Assembly (NCBI RefSeq): GCF_016019935.1
Contig: NZ_JAECMT010000005.1
Span: 124,006-188,005, forward strand
Origin: Paenibacillus sp. GSMTC-2017
Lineage (GTDB): Bacteria > Bacillota > Bacilli > Paenibacillales > Paenibacillaceae
Direction: 5' to 3'
DNA length: 64,000 nucleotides
Below the pieces are notes generated by a model. The model was given only the letters and a program-made list of their open reading frames with translations. It ran no database searches and was not told where the DNA came from. Below, one piece after another: positions 56,413 through 64,000 of this stretch (the first letter of the stretch is position 1; the number at the start of each line of letters is the position of its first letter). The position numbers and the translations under genes are program-made.

Positions 56413-56766
56413 GTGTCCAAATATCGAATGAATGAATATACCTACAATTGTCCGGTTGAGTTAGCCTTGAATACGATCATGGGGAAATGGAAGGTATTGA
56501 TTCTTTGGCAGTTGAACAAAGGGACAAAACGTTATAGCGAATTAAAGAAGACTTTGCCTAATATCACGGACAAAATGCTCGCCCAGCAGTTAAAGGAACT
56601 AGAGAAGGATAACTTTATCGTTAGAGAGGTTTACCCGACTGTGCCGCCCAAGGTGGAATATTCGTTAGCCGAGCTTGGAGTAGAAATACAACCAATTCTG
56701 AAATCGATGCAGCAATGGGGAATCAAATTTAGGATGAAGGAAACCGACGAAGAATTGAAGCGGTAG
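56413..56766 (+). CDS. HxlR-family transcriptional regulator
   Basis: 117 residues from GTG 56413, with GGGGGAG before it. CPVELALNTIMGKWKVLILWQL and the winged helix with ITDKMLAQQLKELEKDNFI are the HxlR (MarR-like fold) pattern; the Cys at the start is the usual redox/electrophile-sensing position. It precedes an AHL-lactonase-like gene by 131 bases and may control it; HxlR proteins often respond to aldehydes or other electrophiles. Confidence 0.85.
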   Translation: MSKYRMNEYTYNCPVELALNTIMGKWKVLILWQLNKGTKRYSELKKTLPNITDKMLAQQLKELEKDNFIVREVYPTVPPKVEYSLAELGVEIQPILKSMQQWGIKFRMKETDEELKR

Positions 56767-56897
56767 CTCAGGGACTACCTTACTTTTTGGTTAGTTAAAC
56801 ACTTTAAAGTGCGTTCTTGAACTTTCATTAGTGATGCTACTATCATGAAATCAGAGTAGAAAAAACCTATAAATTCTGATGGAATGGTGGGAGTGAT

Positions 56898-57692
56898 ATG
56901 AAATCTCTAGTGAAAGTGCATGTCATGCATACGGGTGAAGTGAAAGTAGATCGGGCATTGCCCTTTGAAGAGCTGGGAGAGGTGCCGCCCGTCAATGTGA
57001 GAGGGGAAGAATTTCAGATATGGCTGCCAATGTCCTCTTACTTGATCGAGCATCCGAAAGGACGAATCGTTGTTGATTCAGGTTGGCATGAAGAAGTAAG
57101 GACGAACCCTCTGGAGCATCTGGGGGCTGTGGCTCACTTTGTGGAATATCGGCTCTCGCCGGGTGCGTCTATTAGGGAACAACTTACGTCTAAGGGTCTG
57201 TCTCCGAAAGATATTGATCTCGTCATAATTTCGCATTTGGACGTGGATCATATTAGCGGATTGAAGCTGCTCGATGGAGCGAAACGTTTCTATGTGAGTG
57301 ACATCGAGCTAAAGCATGTGCAACCGTTCAAAAAGAGGTGGTATGAAGGTCTGCCGCTGGAAACGTTCGAATTCGAATCCATTCCCCATGGGCCTTACGG
57401 ATTAGGGAAAGACTTATTCGGTGACGGACTGGTTTATCTAGTGTTTACGCCGGGACATACAGCGGGGCAAGTCTCCGTTCTCATACGTCTAGAGAGCGAA
57501 TGGCTATTGCTTGCATCGGATGTCGGGTATTCGGAGCGTTCATGGAAGGAGCTCTTGTTGCCCGGCATAACGGTGAGTCAAGAGCAAGCGATCGAATCGT
57601 TGAAATGGGTGCATCGCTTTTCTCAAAGGGATGATTGTTTGGCGGCTCTAGCCAATCATGATCCTGCTGTTCAACCGAATGTCTATGGTTGA
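56898..57692 (+). CDS. Metallo-beta-lactamase-fold hydrolase, AHL-lactonase-like
   Basis: 264 residues. Motif HLDVDH at 113-118 is the HxDxDH form of the HxHxDH zinc site; further ligands in TPGHTAGQ, ASDVGY and the final ANHDP. This layout places it with the N-acyl homoserine lactonase family (AiiA-like), which opens the lactone of Gram-negative quorum signals, but related enzymes act on other lactones. No signal peptide. GGTGGGAG precedes the ATG. A terminator follows. Confidence 0.75.
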   Translation: MKSLVKVHVMHTGEVKVDRALPFEELGEVPPVNVRGEEFQIWLPMSSYLIEHPKGRIVVDSGWHEEVRTNPLEHLGAVAHFVEYRLSPGASIREQLTSKGLSPKDIDLVIISHLDVDHISGLKLLDGAKRFYVSDIELKHVQPFKKRWYEGLPLETFEFESIPHGPYGLGKDLFGDGLVYLVFTPGHTAGQVSVLIRLESEWLLLASDVGYSERSWKELLLPGITVSQEQAIESLKWVHRFSQRDDCLAALANHDPAVQPNVYG

Positions 57693-57716
57693 GAGGTATT
57701 AGATAAGGAATAAAAA

Positions 57717-57766
57717 ATAGGCTTTTCACAAGTTCAGATCGAACGTTGTGAGAAGCCTATTTTTAT
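57717..57766 (+). terminator. Terminator of the lactonase-like gene
   Basis: AATAGGCTTTTCACAA pairs (one mismatch) with TTGTGAGAAGCCTATT, followed by a T-run. Confidence 0.9.
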
Positions 57767-57955
57767 TTAGCGTTGAGTAGAATCAAACACAATTGAATAG
57801 TTATTTGTGTTGTTTTATTAAGAGTTTATATCTTGGACATAGCCTGAACAGAGGTTATTAATGTGCAATGGGATTGAAGAAGAAAAGAATGGATGGATAG
57901 GAATCGATAATTTAAAATAGTTAATTATGGATTAAGATGCTAATTATACTTATAT

Positions 57956-58811
57956 ATGTTTGGGCTGGTCGTTTTTTTATGTAAGAGTAAACAGGTAGCC
58001 AATTATGAAAGCAGGTCTGCGAATGAGCAGCATTTAAGAGCGGAGCAAGCGCGAGAAAACTTGAAGGAGTTAGGCGTAGCAGAATCCTATTATCAAGAAA
58101 CGATAGATTTAAGGAAATATAGTGACGGTGATTCACTACTGGCCTGTTCATATAATCCACTAAAGGACGACAAATCGCCCATGCCTGAGAATCCTGATCT
58201 TTTTCGTTTATTGCGGATTATGATAACAGGTGGAAGAGAAGGGGCAATGGCGAAGATTGAGTATGAACAGCTGGAGTTGAAGTTAAAGCAGCAGCTTGAG
58301 AGGGTAGAAATACGACAATCAGTTCATTTTTTCTACAGTATGGTGGAGGGAAGATTTCCCAGAATCAAGCAAAAGAAATCGTAGAGAGATTGCGTGCGAG
58401 TGGTGGAAGGATTGATGAGGATACGTTAACGGACATACTGGGTAAACTATCGCTGATGTTGAAGAGGCAGGTGGAAAGGTCAGACTAGTTGATGGGGATA
58501 CGATGGGTTACTCACCTAGAATGGGAGATACACCGGGTGAAATTACGATAGACAAGGATGCTTCACTATCAGCTTTGAACCATGAAGCACAACATTTTTT
58601 TTACGATAAGGAGAATGGCTGGCCAGGATGGATGTCACTATTTGATCCAGAATTACGTATTGCGAACGAGTTGAAAGCTTACACTAAAGAAATTGATTTG
58701 GCTAAAAGTTTGGGGCAAACAGATTTAGCAAATAAGTTGTGGGATAACTTTTTAATAGAAGTTGAAAAGATCTGCGATAATTACAATTTTCCAAACCCCT
58801 ATAAAAAATAA
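57956..58811 (+). pseudogene. Frameshifted polymorphic-toxin-like remnant with HExxH zincin-like end
   Basis: Three successive reading frames join into one coding-like protein. The first runs from 57956 to about 58330 (ARENLKELGVAESYYQET and LLRIMITGGREGAMAKIE). The second runs from about 58336 to a stop at 58488 (GGGKISQNQAKEIVERL, RASGGRIDEDTLTDILGK). The third runs from about 58449 to 58811 (ADVEEAGGKVRLVDGDT, then LNHEAQHFFYD). Both shifts go the same way, as by single-base losses. HEAQH is a zinc-peptidase motif. The following small gene is a plausible immunity partner. I infer an inactivated toxin C-terminal region; no N-terminal secretion part is present. Confidence 0.6.
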
Positions 58812-58828
58812 TGTGATTAGGAGGCAGT

Positions 58829-59182
58829 ATGCAAAAATCAGATTGGGAACAAAAGATGGATATGACTTTGGTAGACGTAACTTCAATAAACTCAGCGTTG
58901 GAATCTAATCATAAAATGATTCAACTCAAAGCAATGTTCAAAATTGTTCAGTTAGGATTGTTTAACGATAAGACAATTGCGCTTCTGCAAAATATGAGCA
59001 ATCGCTTTGAAAAAGATAAAGACCAAGTCATGGGTTTATATATGGTTGGGCATTTTAGTGTCGCTACAATACATGAAGTTTGCAATAAATATGATTATGA
59101 GTTCATTTTCCATAAGCTAGATGGGGAAACCCAAAAACAAGTTAATGTTTTGATTGAAACAAAATCTTTATTTCAATCATAA
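58829..59182 (+). CDS. Possible immunity protein of the toxin remnant
   Basis: 117 residues, helical and without Cys or membrane segments (KMIQLKAMFKIVQLGL, NKYDYEFIFHKLDGE). AGGAGG precedes the ATG. It lies 17 bases after the toxin-like remnant, the usual place of an immunity gene, and remains intact although the toxin is broken. No family recognised; the role is inferred from position. Confidence 0.5.
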   Translation: MQKSDWEQKMDMTLVDVTSINSALESNHKMIQLKAMFKIVQLGLFNDKTIALLQNMSNRFEKDKDQVMGLYMVGHFSVATIHEVCNKYDYEFIFHKLDGETQKQVNVLIETKSLFQS

Positions 59183-59698
59183 CTATAAGTATGGGTTGAG
59201 GGAAACTGCTTTCAATGGATATGTAAAATAGTTTGTGTATTTTATTCGAAAGAACATTGGATATAATTGTTCAGTTGTACGCACATCAAATACTTGAATT
59301 TTATAACCTAAATAACGCTAAATTGTTACATAAAAAGGTCAATTGTGGTTAGATACAACCATAATTTGACCTTTTTTATTTTCGAGTTTTTTTGCGGATG
59401 TTCGACTCTATCGTAACGATTATTAGTAAAAGAATATTCAGAGATAAAATGTCAAAATGAAGATAATAAAGCAGTTAATATACTTTTAAAAATGGCTTAA
59501 ATTATGAGAAAAAAGGGAAATCAAATCTTGATATGGATAACAATGAGTTACTTGTTCATCGACTTGTCAAATGATAAATAGCTTATTCTTGTTGAAATCA
59601 GGTGATGCATAACGTATTATAGATTATACAAATGGGTTATGTTGTAAAATATAAATTTAACTGTTCTTAATGAGAAAAACATATACAAAGGTGATCAT
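59183..59698. other. Long AT-rich gap before the pilus operon
   Basis: About 515 bases with no open frame of note. Apart from the terminator at 59332-59378 it is very AT-rich; it presumably carries the promoter of the pilus operon, which I could not locate. Confidence 0.5.
59332..59378 (+). terminator. Terminator downstream of the immunity-like gene
   Basis: AAAAGGTCAA-TGTGGTT pairs (one mismatch) with AACCATA-TTGACCTTTT, followed by a T-run. Confidence 0.85.
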
Positions 59699-61075
59699 AT
59701 GTCAATAATCCTTGTTACTGGTGATAAGTTTAGTCTTTTACAGAAATATGATTTTCCGAAGATAAAAATACATAATAAGTCACCGTTGTTCCTTACTGAC
59801 ATGACAGCATATTTCGACAGTTTCCCGGCAAGCTTCGACACTATTTTAATTACAGATGAAGCACTAACCTCCAATCATGAGCACAACTTACACCAGCTTG
59901 AACTACTACTACATAAATTAAAAATTCTTCAAGTCAACAATCCAATAGCGGTTGTACTTCTAACAAAGGATATTCAATGGAAGAAGGAAATATCCTATAC
60001 ATTGTCGCAATACACCAACCTACATCTAGAATTTCATCCATACATAAGACCTACCATTTCAATCATTCAGAACGCAATTGAGGGAGTTCACACTAAGCAA
60101 CATTCGTCACGAACATGGTTCAAAAGAACGGAAAAAGAAGAAACGACTAAAGAAGCTTCACCAGTAGTTGAGAAAAAACCTTCTTTCCTTGATCGGTTGC
60201 GTTCGAAATCAAAACAAGAGACAGAGCGTTCTGCAACAGAATTGATAGACAAAGAGTTCGAGAGAGTAAGTCGTGGAGTAAGTCGTGTTGTAGCTATAAC
60301 CGGTCACAGAGGGAGCGGCGTGACAAGTACACTGGTTAATATAGCTAGTGAAGCTAGCAAACGTGGATTGTCGACCATGATCATCGATTTGGATATAGAC
60401 TTTCGAACTACAAATATGTACTTTAATCAGTTTCATGAACGAGCACAAAAGGATGAGCATATTAGCGCCTCATTGATCCGGACTTTAGCAAGACCGCAGG
60501 ACTTTATGACTACTTCTTGTCATTTGCGCGAAGAGCTATGGATTACTTCGCTTGGCTACTCTTGCCAGGATAAAATGTTAATTGAGCAATATTTCACCTC
60601 TAGTAAACTGATTGCTTTGCTTTCAGTTATGAGAAGTAAATTTAATTTAATATTGCTAGATTTACCGATGGAGTTAATAGGCAACTTCCATGAAGCATTA
60701 ATTCATATCGATACAATTGGGTTATGTGTTTCTAATAACATCTATTCTGTAGTAACAACGCTTAAAGGTATGGAAGCAGAGCTCAAACGAGATACAATTT
60801 CTTATCTCAATGCGAAATCCAAGCTTGTTGTAACCAAATATAACGATCGTTCAAAATTCCAAAATGAGATTTTTATCCCCGAGACGGTGAGCAAAGTGCT
60901 TACTTCTGGGTTGCTGGATAGCTATATGCACGAAGTTAAAGTCGCAGGATATGTTCCATATTTGAAAGAATTCGATGAACAGATTGAAACGGATTTACCT
61001 ATCGTATTCTCCAATCGTGATCACGAACAAGCCTATGGAAACATACTTCTTAGATTAATGGAGGGAACGAAGTAA
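59699..61075 (+). CDS. CpaE/TadZ-like pilus assembly protein
   Basis: 458 residues. The first 130 residues look like a receiver-type domain without a clear phospho site, then a charged linker (about 140-190) and a ParA/MinD-like ATPase with deviant P-loop GHRGSGVTST near 203-212, followed by IIDLDIDFRTTN and LILLDLPM. This order is that of CpaE/TadZ, which localises the Tad secretion ATPase at a pole. It begins an operon: its stop overlaps the next start (TAATG). Confidence 0.75.
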   Translation: MSIILVTGDKFSLLQKYDFPKIKIHNKSPLFLTDMTAYFDSFPASFDTILITDEALTSNHEHNLHQLELLLHKLKILQVNNPIAVVLLTKDIQWKKEISYTLSQYTNLHLEFHPYIRPTISIIQNAIEGVHTKQHSSRTWFKRTEKEETTKEASPVVEKKPSFLDRLRSKSKQETERSATELIDKEFERVSRGVSRVVAITGHRGSGVTSTLVNIASEASKRGLSTMIIDLDIDFRTTNMYFNQFHERAQKDEHISASLIRTLARPQDFMTTSCHLREELWITSLGYSCQDKMLIEQYFTSSKLIALLSVMRSKFNLILLDLPMELIGNFHEALIHIDTIGLCVSNNIYSVVTTLKGMEAELKRDTISYLNAKSKLVVTKYNDRSKFQNEIFIPETVSKVLTSGLLDSYMHEVKVAGYVPYLKEFDEQIETDLPIVFSNRDHEQAYGNILLRLMEGTK

Positions 61076-61950
61076 TGGACTTAAGTAGTATAAAAAGCAC
61101 GAAACCAAATCGTAACCTTTTTAAGAAAATATTTGCATTTGTATTTGCGCTTCTCATCGTCGTTAGCTCATACATATATCTCAATAATACGAGCAAAAAA
61201 GCTGAAAATGTCATTCAAGTATTAAGAGTAAATAGTAGTGAAGGAATAGAAGCATATGCAACATTAACTAAAAAAAATATCGAAAAATACAACTTGATTG
61301 AAAAAGAATATACAAAGGATATGGTACTAGCTGAAGAGTTTGACAATGTAGTTAATCAGCTTACCAAATATTATTTACGGAAAGAGAGCATCATCTACCG
61401 CGATCAGCTGACAGACAAGAAGCCTAAAAAAAATGAATGGCTATATGAGGTTGCAGATGAAAATGAAGTATTGACGTTGCCTTATAATTTCCTTGAAGTT
61501 GGGGGAGATATTCTCGCTCCAGGTGACAATGTTCGTATTAGGGTGTCCTATGACAAAGAAGTAAGCAACTCAGCTGCAGGCAATCCCAATAGCTCGGGAT
61601 CTACTACGACAGTTAGGGAAACGGAAATTTTATTCCAGAGTATCGTCATCAAAGATATGTTGAATTCAAATAGTCGTTCTATCTATGAGGTTTATAAAGA
61701 GGTTCAGAAGCTGAATGAGGATAAGAAGCAAGAAGTTATGAAAAGCGAGGAGTTTATATCAAGTATTAAACCAAAGGCAATATTGGTAGAAGGCACAAGT
61801 AAGGAAATTGGTAGTTATGCTAAGTATTTAGGCTATGAAAATAAATCATTTCTTATTACGATACTAAGCCGTAAAAATAGTCAAGTCATCATGGATCAAT
61901 TGCCGACGATAGAAAAAGAGGTGGAGTCGTGGATAGACCCTCAGAAGTAG
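61075..61950 (+). CDS. CpaB/RcpC-like Flp pilus assembly protein
   Basis: 291 residues with one N-terminal membrane helix (IFAFVFALLIVVSSYIYL) and an extracellular part with SAF-like features (YNFLEVGGDILAPGDNVRIRV). CpaB/RcpC stabilises the Tad secretion channel; in Gram-positives it is wall-side. A Ser/Gly/Thr-rich loop (about 170-180) interrupts the domain. It overlaps the next gene by 22 bases, which suggests tight coupling. Confidence 0.65.
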   Translation: MDLSSIKSTKPNRNLFKKIFAFVFALLIVVSSYIYLNNTSKKAENVIQVLRVNSSEGIEAYATLTKKNIEKYNLIEKEYTKDMVLAEEFDNVVNQLTKYYLRKESIIYRDQLTDKKPKKNEWLYEVADENEVLTLPYNFLEVGGDILAPGDNVRIRVSYDKEVSNSAAGNPNSSGSTTTVRETEILFQSIVIKDMLNSNSRSIYEVYKEVQKLNEDKKQEVMKSEEFISSIKPKAILVEGTSKEIGSYAKYLGYENKSFLITILSRKNSQVIMDQLPTIEKEVESWIDPQK

Positions 61951-62753
61951 TTGATAAAATATTAACGAAAATATCATCCAAAGACCTCATTGGAGTAGAG
62001 CTGCTAGAAAGTAAATTAATTTATAGCGTAATCGGATTTATTCCTGCTTGTGATGGTGTTGATAACGGGCTGTTAATAAGCAATTTAGGTTATCTTCTAG
62101 CTCAAAAAGGTTTAAATACATGCATTCTAGATCTTAAAGTCTTTTATCCAAATCTTTATCAATATGTGGACGTAGCTCCACCAAAAAAATCACACGGACT
62201 AATTAGAGTACTAAAGAACGACAAAATCGATATTCGGGAAGAGATTAAGGCGACAAAATATGAGCGGCTGTTTCTACTTTCTCCAAGTGTGCAGGACTTA
62301 ATGGAGGAATATTTCGACTTTGATTTCGAGCAATTGGAACGCGTCATTACGTCGCTTAAGCAAATGTTTGACATTGTATTAATTGATATCCCTAATATTC
62401 CTCCGCTGGAGTTTTGTTTGGGAGCGATGAAATATTGTCATATTGGATTCTTTACGGCTACAGAGAGAATGGAAGCGACGGTTAATATGGTTAAGCTTTT
62501 GGATTTCGCTGATTCCGTTGGTATTAGTACATCGAAGTTCAATAACGTTGTTCTGATGAACTTACATAATATTGATTTTGATTATAACGTTTTTAACGAA
62601 ATGGGCTTTAAGATTGTGACCGCTTTGCCATTTGTGAAAGATGGGATAGCTAGGGCGAATAGTGGAAACCTCTACGTGAAGGACAATCCACTATTTAATC
62701 GTCAATTTATTAAGGAAATTCAAAAGCTAGCTAATCGGCTTGCTGACCAGTAG
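61929..62753 (+). CDS. MinD-like protein without a Walker A Lys
   Basis: 274 residues from GTG 61929 (GAGGTGGAG before it). The MinD/ParA fold is clear (LISNLGYLLAQKGLNTCILDLKV, VLIDIPNIPPLEF), but the P-loop position reads PACDGVDNG with no Lys or GKT/S, so ATP binding is probably lost. It is a second TadZ-like protein in this operon, perhaps a scaffold that pairs with the active ATPase encoded two genes before. GTG start inside the CpaB-like gene. Confidence 0.7.
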   Translation: MDRPSEVVDKILTKISSKDLIGVELLESKLIYSVIGFIPACDGVDNGLLISNLGYLLAQKGLNTCILDLKVFYPNLYQYVDVAPPKKSHGLIRVLKNDKIDIREEIKATKYERLFLLSPSVQDLMEEYFDFDFEQLERVITSLKQMFDIVLIDIPNIPPLEFCLGAMKYCHIGFFTATERMEATVNMVKLLDFADSVGISTSKFNNVVLMNLHNIDFDYNVFNEMGFKIVTALPFVKDGIARANSGNLYVKDNPLFNRQFIKEIQKLANRLADQ

Positions 62754-62770
62754 GAAGGAGGAATAGTGCT

Positions 62771-64000
62771 GTGCTCACAAGAGGAAAAGTTAGTGATATG
62801 CAGCAACGTGTAACTCTTCAGAACCAAGGTAAAGAATCGGCTGAAGAGCAAAAGCAAAAGTATACGACGATAAACTTCGAAGAAGCTTTGGAGCTCTGTC
62901 AAAAATATATAACAAAAGTTACAACACATGCATTCAGACGAGAGAGCGATCCTGTCCGAAAACGGGAAATGACAAAGTCTTATATTAACGAGTTTGTAGA
63001 CTCACAACAGCCGATGGTAGAAGGATTTTACGATCTTGTATTGTTGAAGAGTGCACTAACCGATGAAATTACACATTATGGTCCAATAACTAAAGCGATG
63101 GAAGATCCTACAATCGATGAAATTCGAGCGAATGGACCTGATCAAATTTTTGTAGAAAGTGGCGGGAAGACGTTAAGGTGGGATCAATCGTTTACAGATC
63201 GTGAGCATATGGAGCGTATCGTTTCTAAGCTGATTGGTGTCTCAAAGGTGAGGCTGACTCCGAAAATTCCGATGGTCAACGCGCGTACGATTGAAGGGTA
63301 TCGGGTGAATGCAACCCATGCAGAAATATCCCCTTATGATAACCCAGCACTCGTCATCCGGAAGTTTAGTAAAAAGAGTATATCTCCGAAAATGCTAGTA
63401 CAAAATGAGTCGTTTTCGGTTAATATGTACAAGCTGTTGTCGTTAATTCCGAAATCTGATCTATCTTGGATCACGGTCGGACCAACTGGAAGTGGGAAAA
63501 CGACGCTTAACGAAATATTAGTTAAGGAGATCAACCCGCTCTCTCGTATCATTACAATCGAAAATCCTTCCGAAATGCGACTTCAGCAACGTGAGGGCAA
63601 TAGCATACACGGCAAAATTTTAAATGATGTACTGCAATACGAGTCGGTATCAGATGATGATGATTCAAGCCCAGCTACAATGGAGAACTTGCTTATTAAT
63701 GCGATGAGACAATCGCCCCATTGGATCGGACCGGGGGAGTTGCGAACGCCGGGAGAATTTGCTACTGCACTGCGTGCAGCTCAGACGGGGCATTATTTCT
63801 TCTCGACGCTACACGCTGAAGGAGATAAGGAAGCAATCTATCGTTTCTTAACGGCATATCTTATGATCTCTAACGAACCTGCAGAATTAGCTCTTCGAAA
63901 TATTTGTAGTGCTATAAAGTTCGTTATATTTCAAGAAAAGCTTGCGGATGGTACACGGAAGGTTACTGCTATATCTGAAGTGGTAGGCAGCACTGGACTA
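62771..64000 (+). CDS. cpaF: CpaF/TadA-type secretion ATPase (5' part, cut by window end)
   Basis: The first 410 codons from GTG 62771 (AGGAGG upstream), open to the window edge. DEIRANGPDQIFVES in the N-terminal domain, Walker A GPTGSGKTT, Asp box IITIENPSE, the Walker B region PHWIGPGELRTPGEF and His box STLHAEG. It powers Flp/Tad pilus assembly. The acidic insert DDDDS (about 296-300) is unusual. Further tad genes (tadB, tadC, flp) are expected beyond the window. Confidence 0.85.
   Translation, partial: MLTRGKVSDMQQRVTLQNQGKESAEEQKQKYTTINFEEALELCQKYITKVTTHAFRRESDPVRKREMTKSYINEFVDSQQPMVEGFYDLVLLKSALTDEITHYGPITKAMEDPTIDEIRANGPDQIFVESGGKTLRWDQSFTDREHMERIVSKLIGVSKVRLTPKIPMVNARTIEGYRVNATHAEISPYDNPALVIRKFSKKSISPKMLVQNESFSVNMYKLLSLIPKSDLSWITVGPTGSGKTTLNEILVKEINPLSRIITIENPSEMRLQQREGNSIHGKILNDVLQYESVSDDDDSSPATMENLLINAMRQSPHWIGPGELRTPGEFATALRAAQTGHYFFSTLHAEGDKEAIYRFLTAYLMISNEPAELALRNICSAIKFVIFQEKLADGTRKVTAISEVVGSTGL

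Overview
The window looks like a chromosomal segment of a spore-forming Firmicute of the Paenibacillaceae (Paenibacillus or a close relative). The grounds are moderate-to-low GC, strong AGGAGG-type ribosome sites, the sporulation protein YyaC, yfkK, T-box leaders, a CIRCE-controlled groESL, and a gene order that follows the Bacillus subtilis ydiA-groEL neighbourhood. I saw no tRNA, rRNA, CRISPR array, transposase or prophage.

Layout. 1-6.4 kb: the end of a DesK-like kinase with its NarL/DesR-type regulator, then three tandem paralogous lipoprotein solute-binding proteins plus the tail of a decayed fourth copy. Each intact copy has a promoter of the ECF-sigma type (TGYAAC, 17 nt, CGT). 6.4-14.3 kb: an acetyl-xylan-esterase-like hydrolase, a secreted beta-propeller protein, a GntR/ABC operon and a 7TM-DISM histidine kinase. 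14.3-15.7 kb: a prenyl-synthase-fold enzyme followed by an NHLP-leader peptide gene. 16-33 kb: mostly ordinary housekeeping and stress genes (RNA methyltransferase, hemolysin III family, lipase, CorA family, galE, yfkK, yyaC, hydrolases) and a cyclic-di-GMP pair (diguanylate cyclase and a degenerate HD-GYP protein). 33-37 kb: thiL-tsaE-tsaB-rimI-tsaD. 37-39.4 kb: two tandem T-box leaders, both apparently with a CUC (Leu) specifier, in front of leuA. 39.8-45.1 kb: an orphan ABC ATPase and a complete comQXPA quorum-sensing cassette. 45.1-55.2 kb: ydiF, 5-FTHF cyclo-ligase, molybdenum cofactor genes, tatAC, a TetR-controlled membrane exporter and groESL. 55.4-59.2 kb: accessory DNA with a dispersed repeat, an HxlR regulator, an AHL-lactonase-like enzyme and a frameshifted toxin remnant with its probable immunity gene. 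59.7-64 kb: the start of a Tad/Flp-type pilus operon (CpaE, CpaB, a P-loop-less MinD-like protein, and CpaF cut by the window end).

The most interesting object is the 14.3-15.7 kb pair. A class I isoprenoid-synthase-fold enzyme with two DDxxD motifs lies directly upstream of an 80-residue peptide that has an NHLP (nitrile-hydratase-like) RiPP leader and a penultimate tryptophan. The order enzyme-then-peptide and the penultimate Trp mirror comQ-comX in the same window, whose 56-residue ComX also has Trp as the next-to-last residue. I infer a possible prenylated-Trp RiPP or signalling system built on an NHLP leader, with the convergent DISM kinase as a conceivable receptor. This is a hypothesis from sequence and context only. 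The comQXPA cassette, with leuA, sits exactly where B. subtilis has tsaD directly next to ydiF, so it appears to be an insertion into a conserved backbone.
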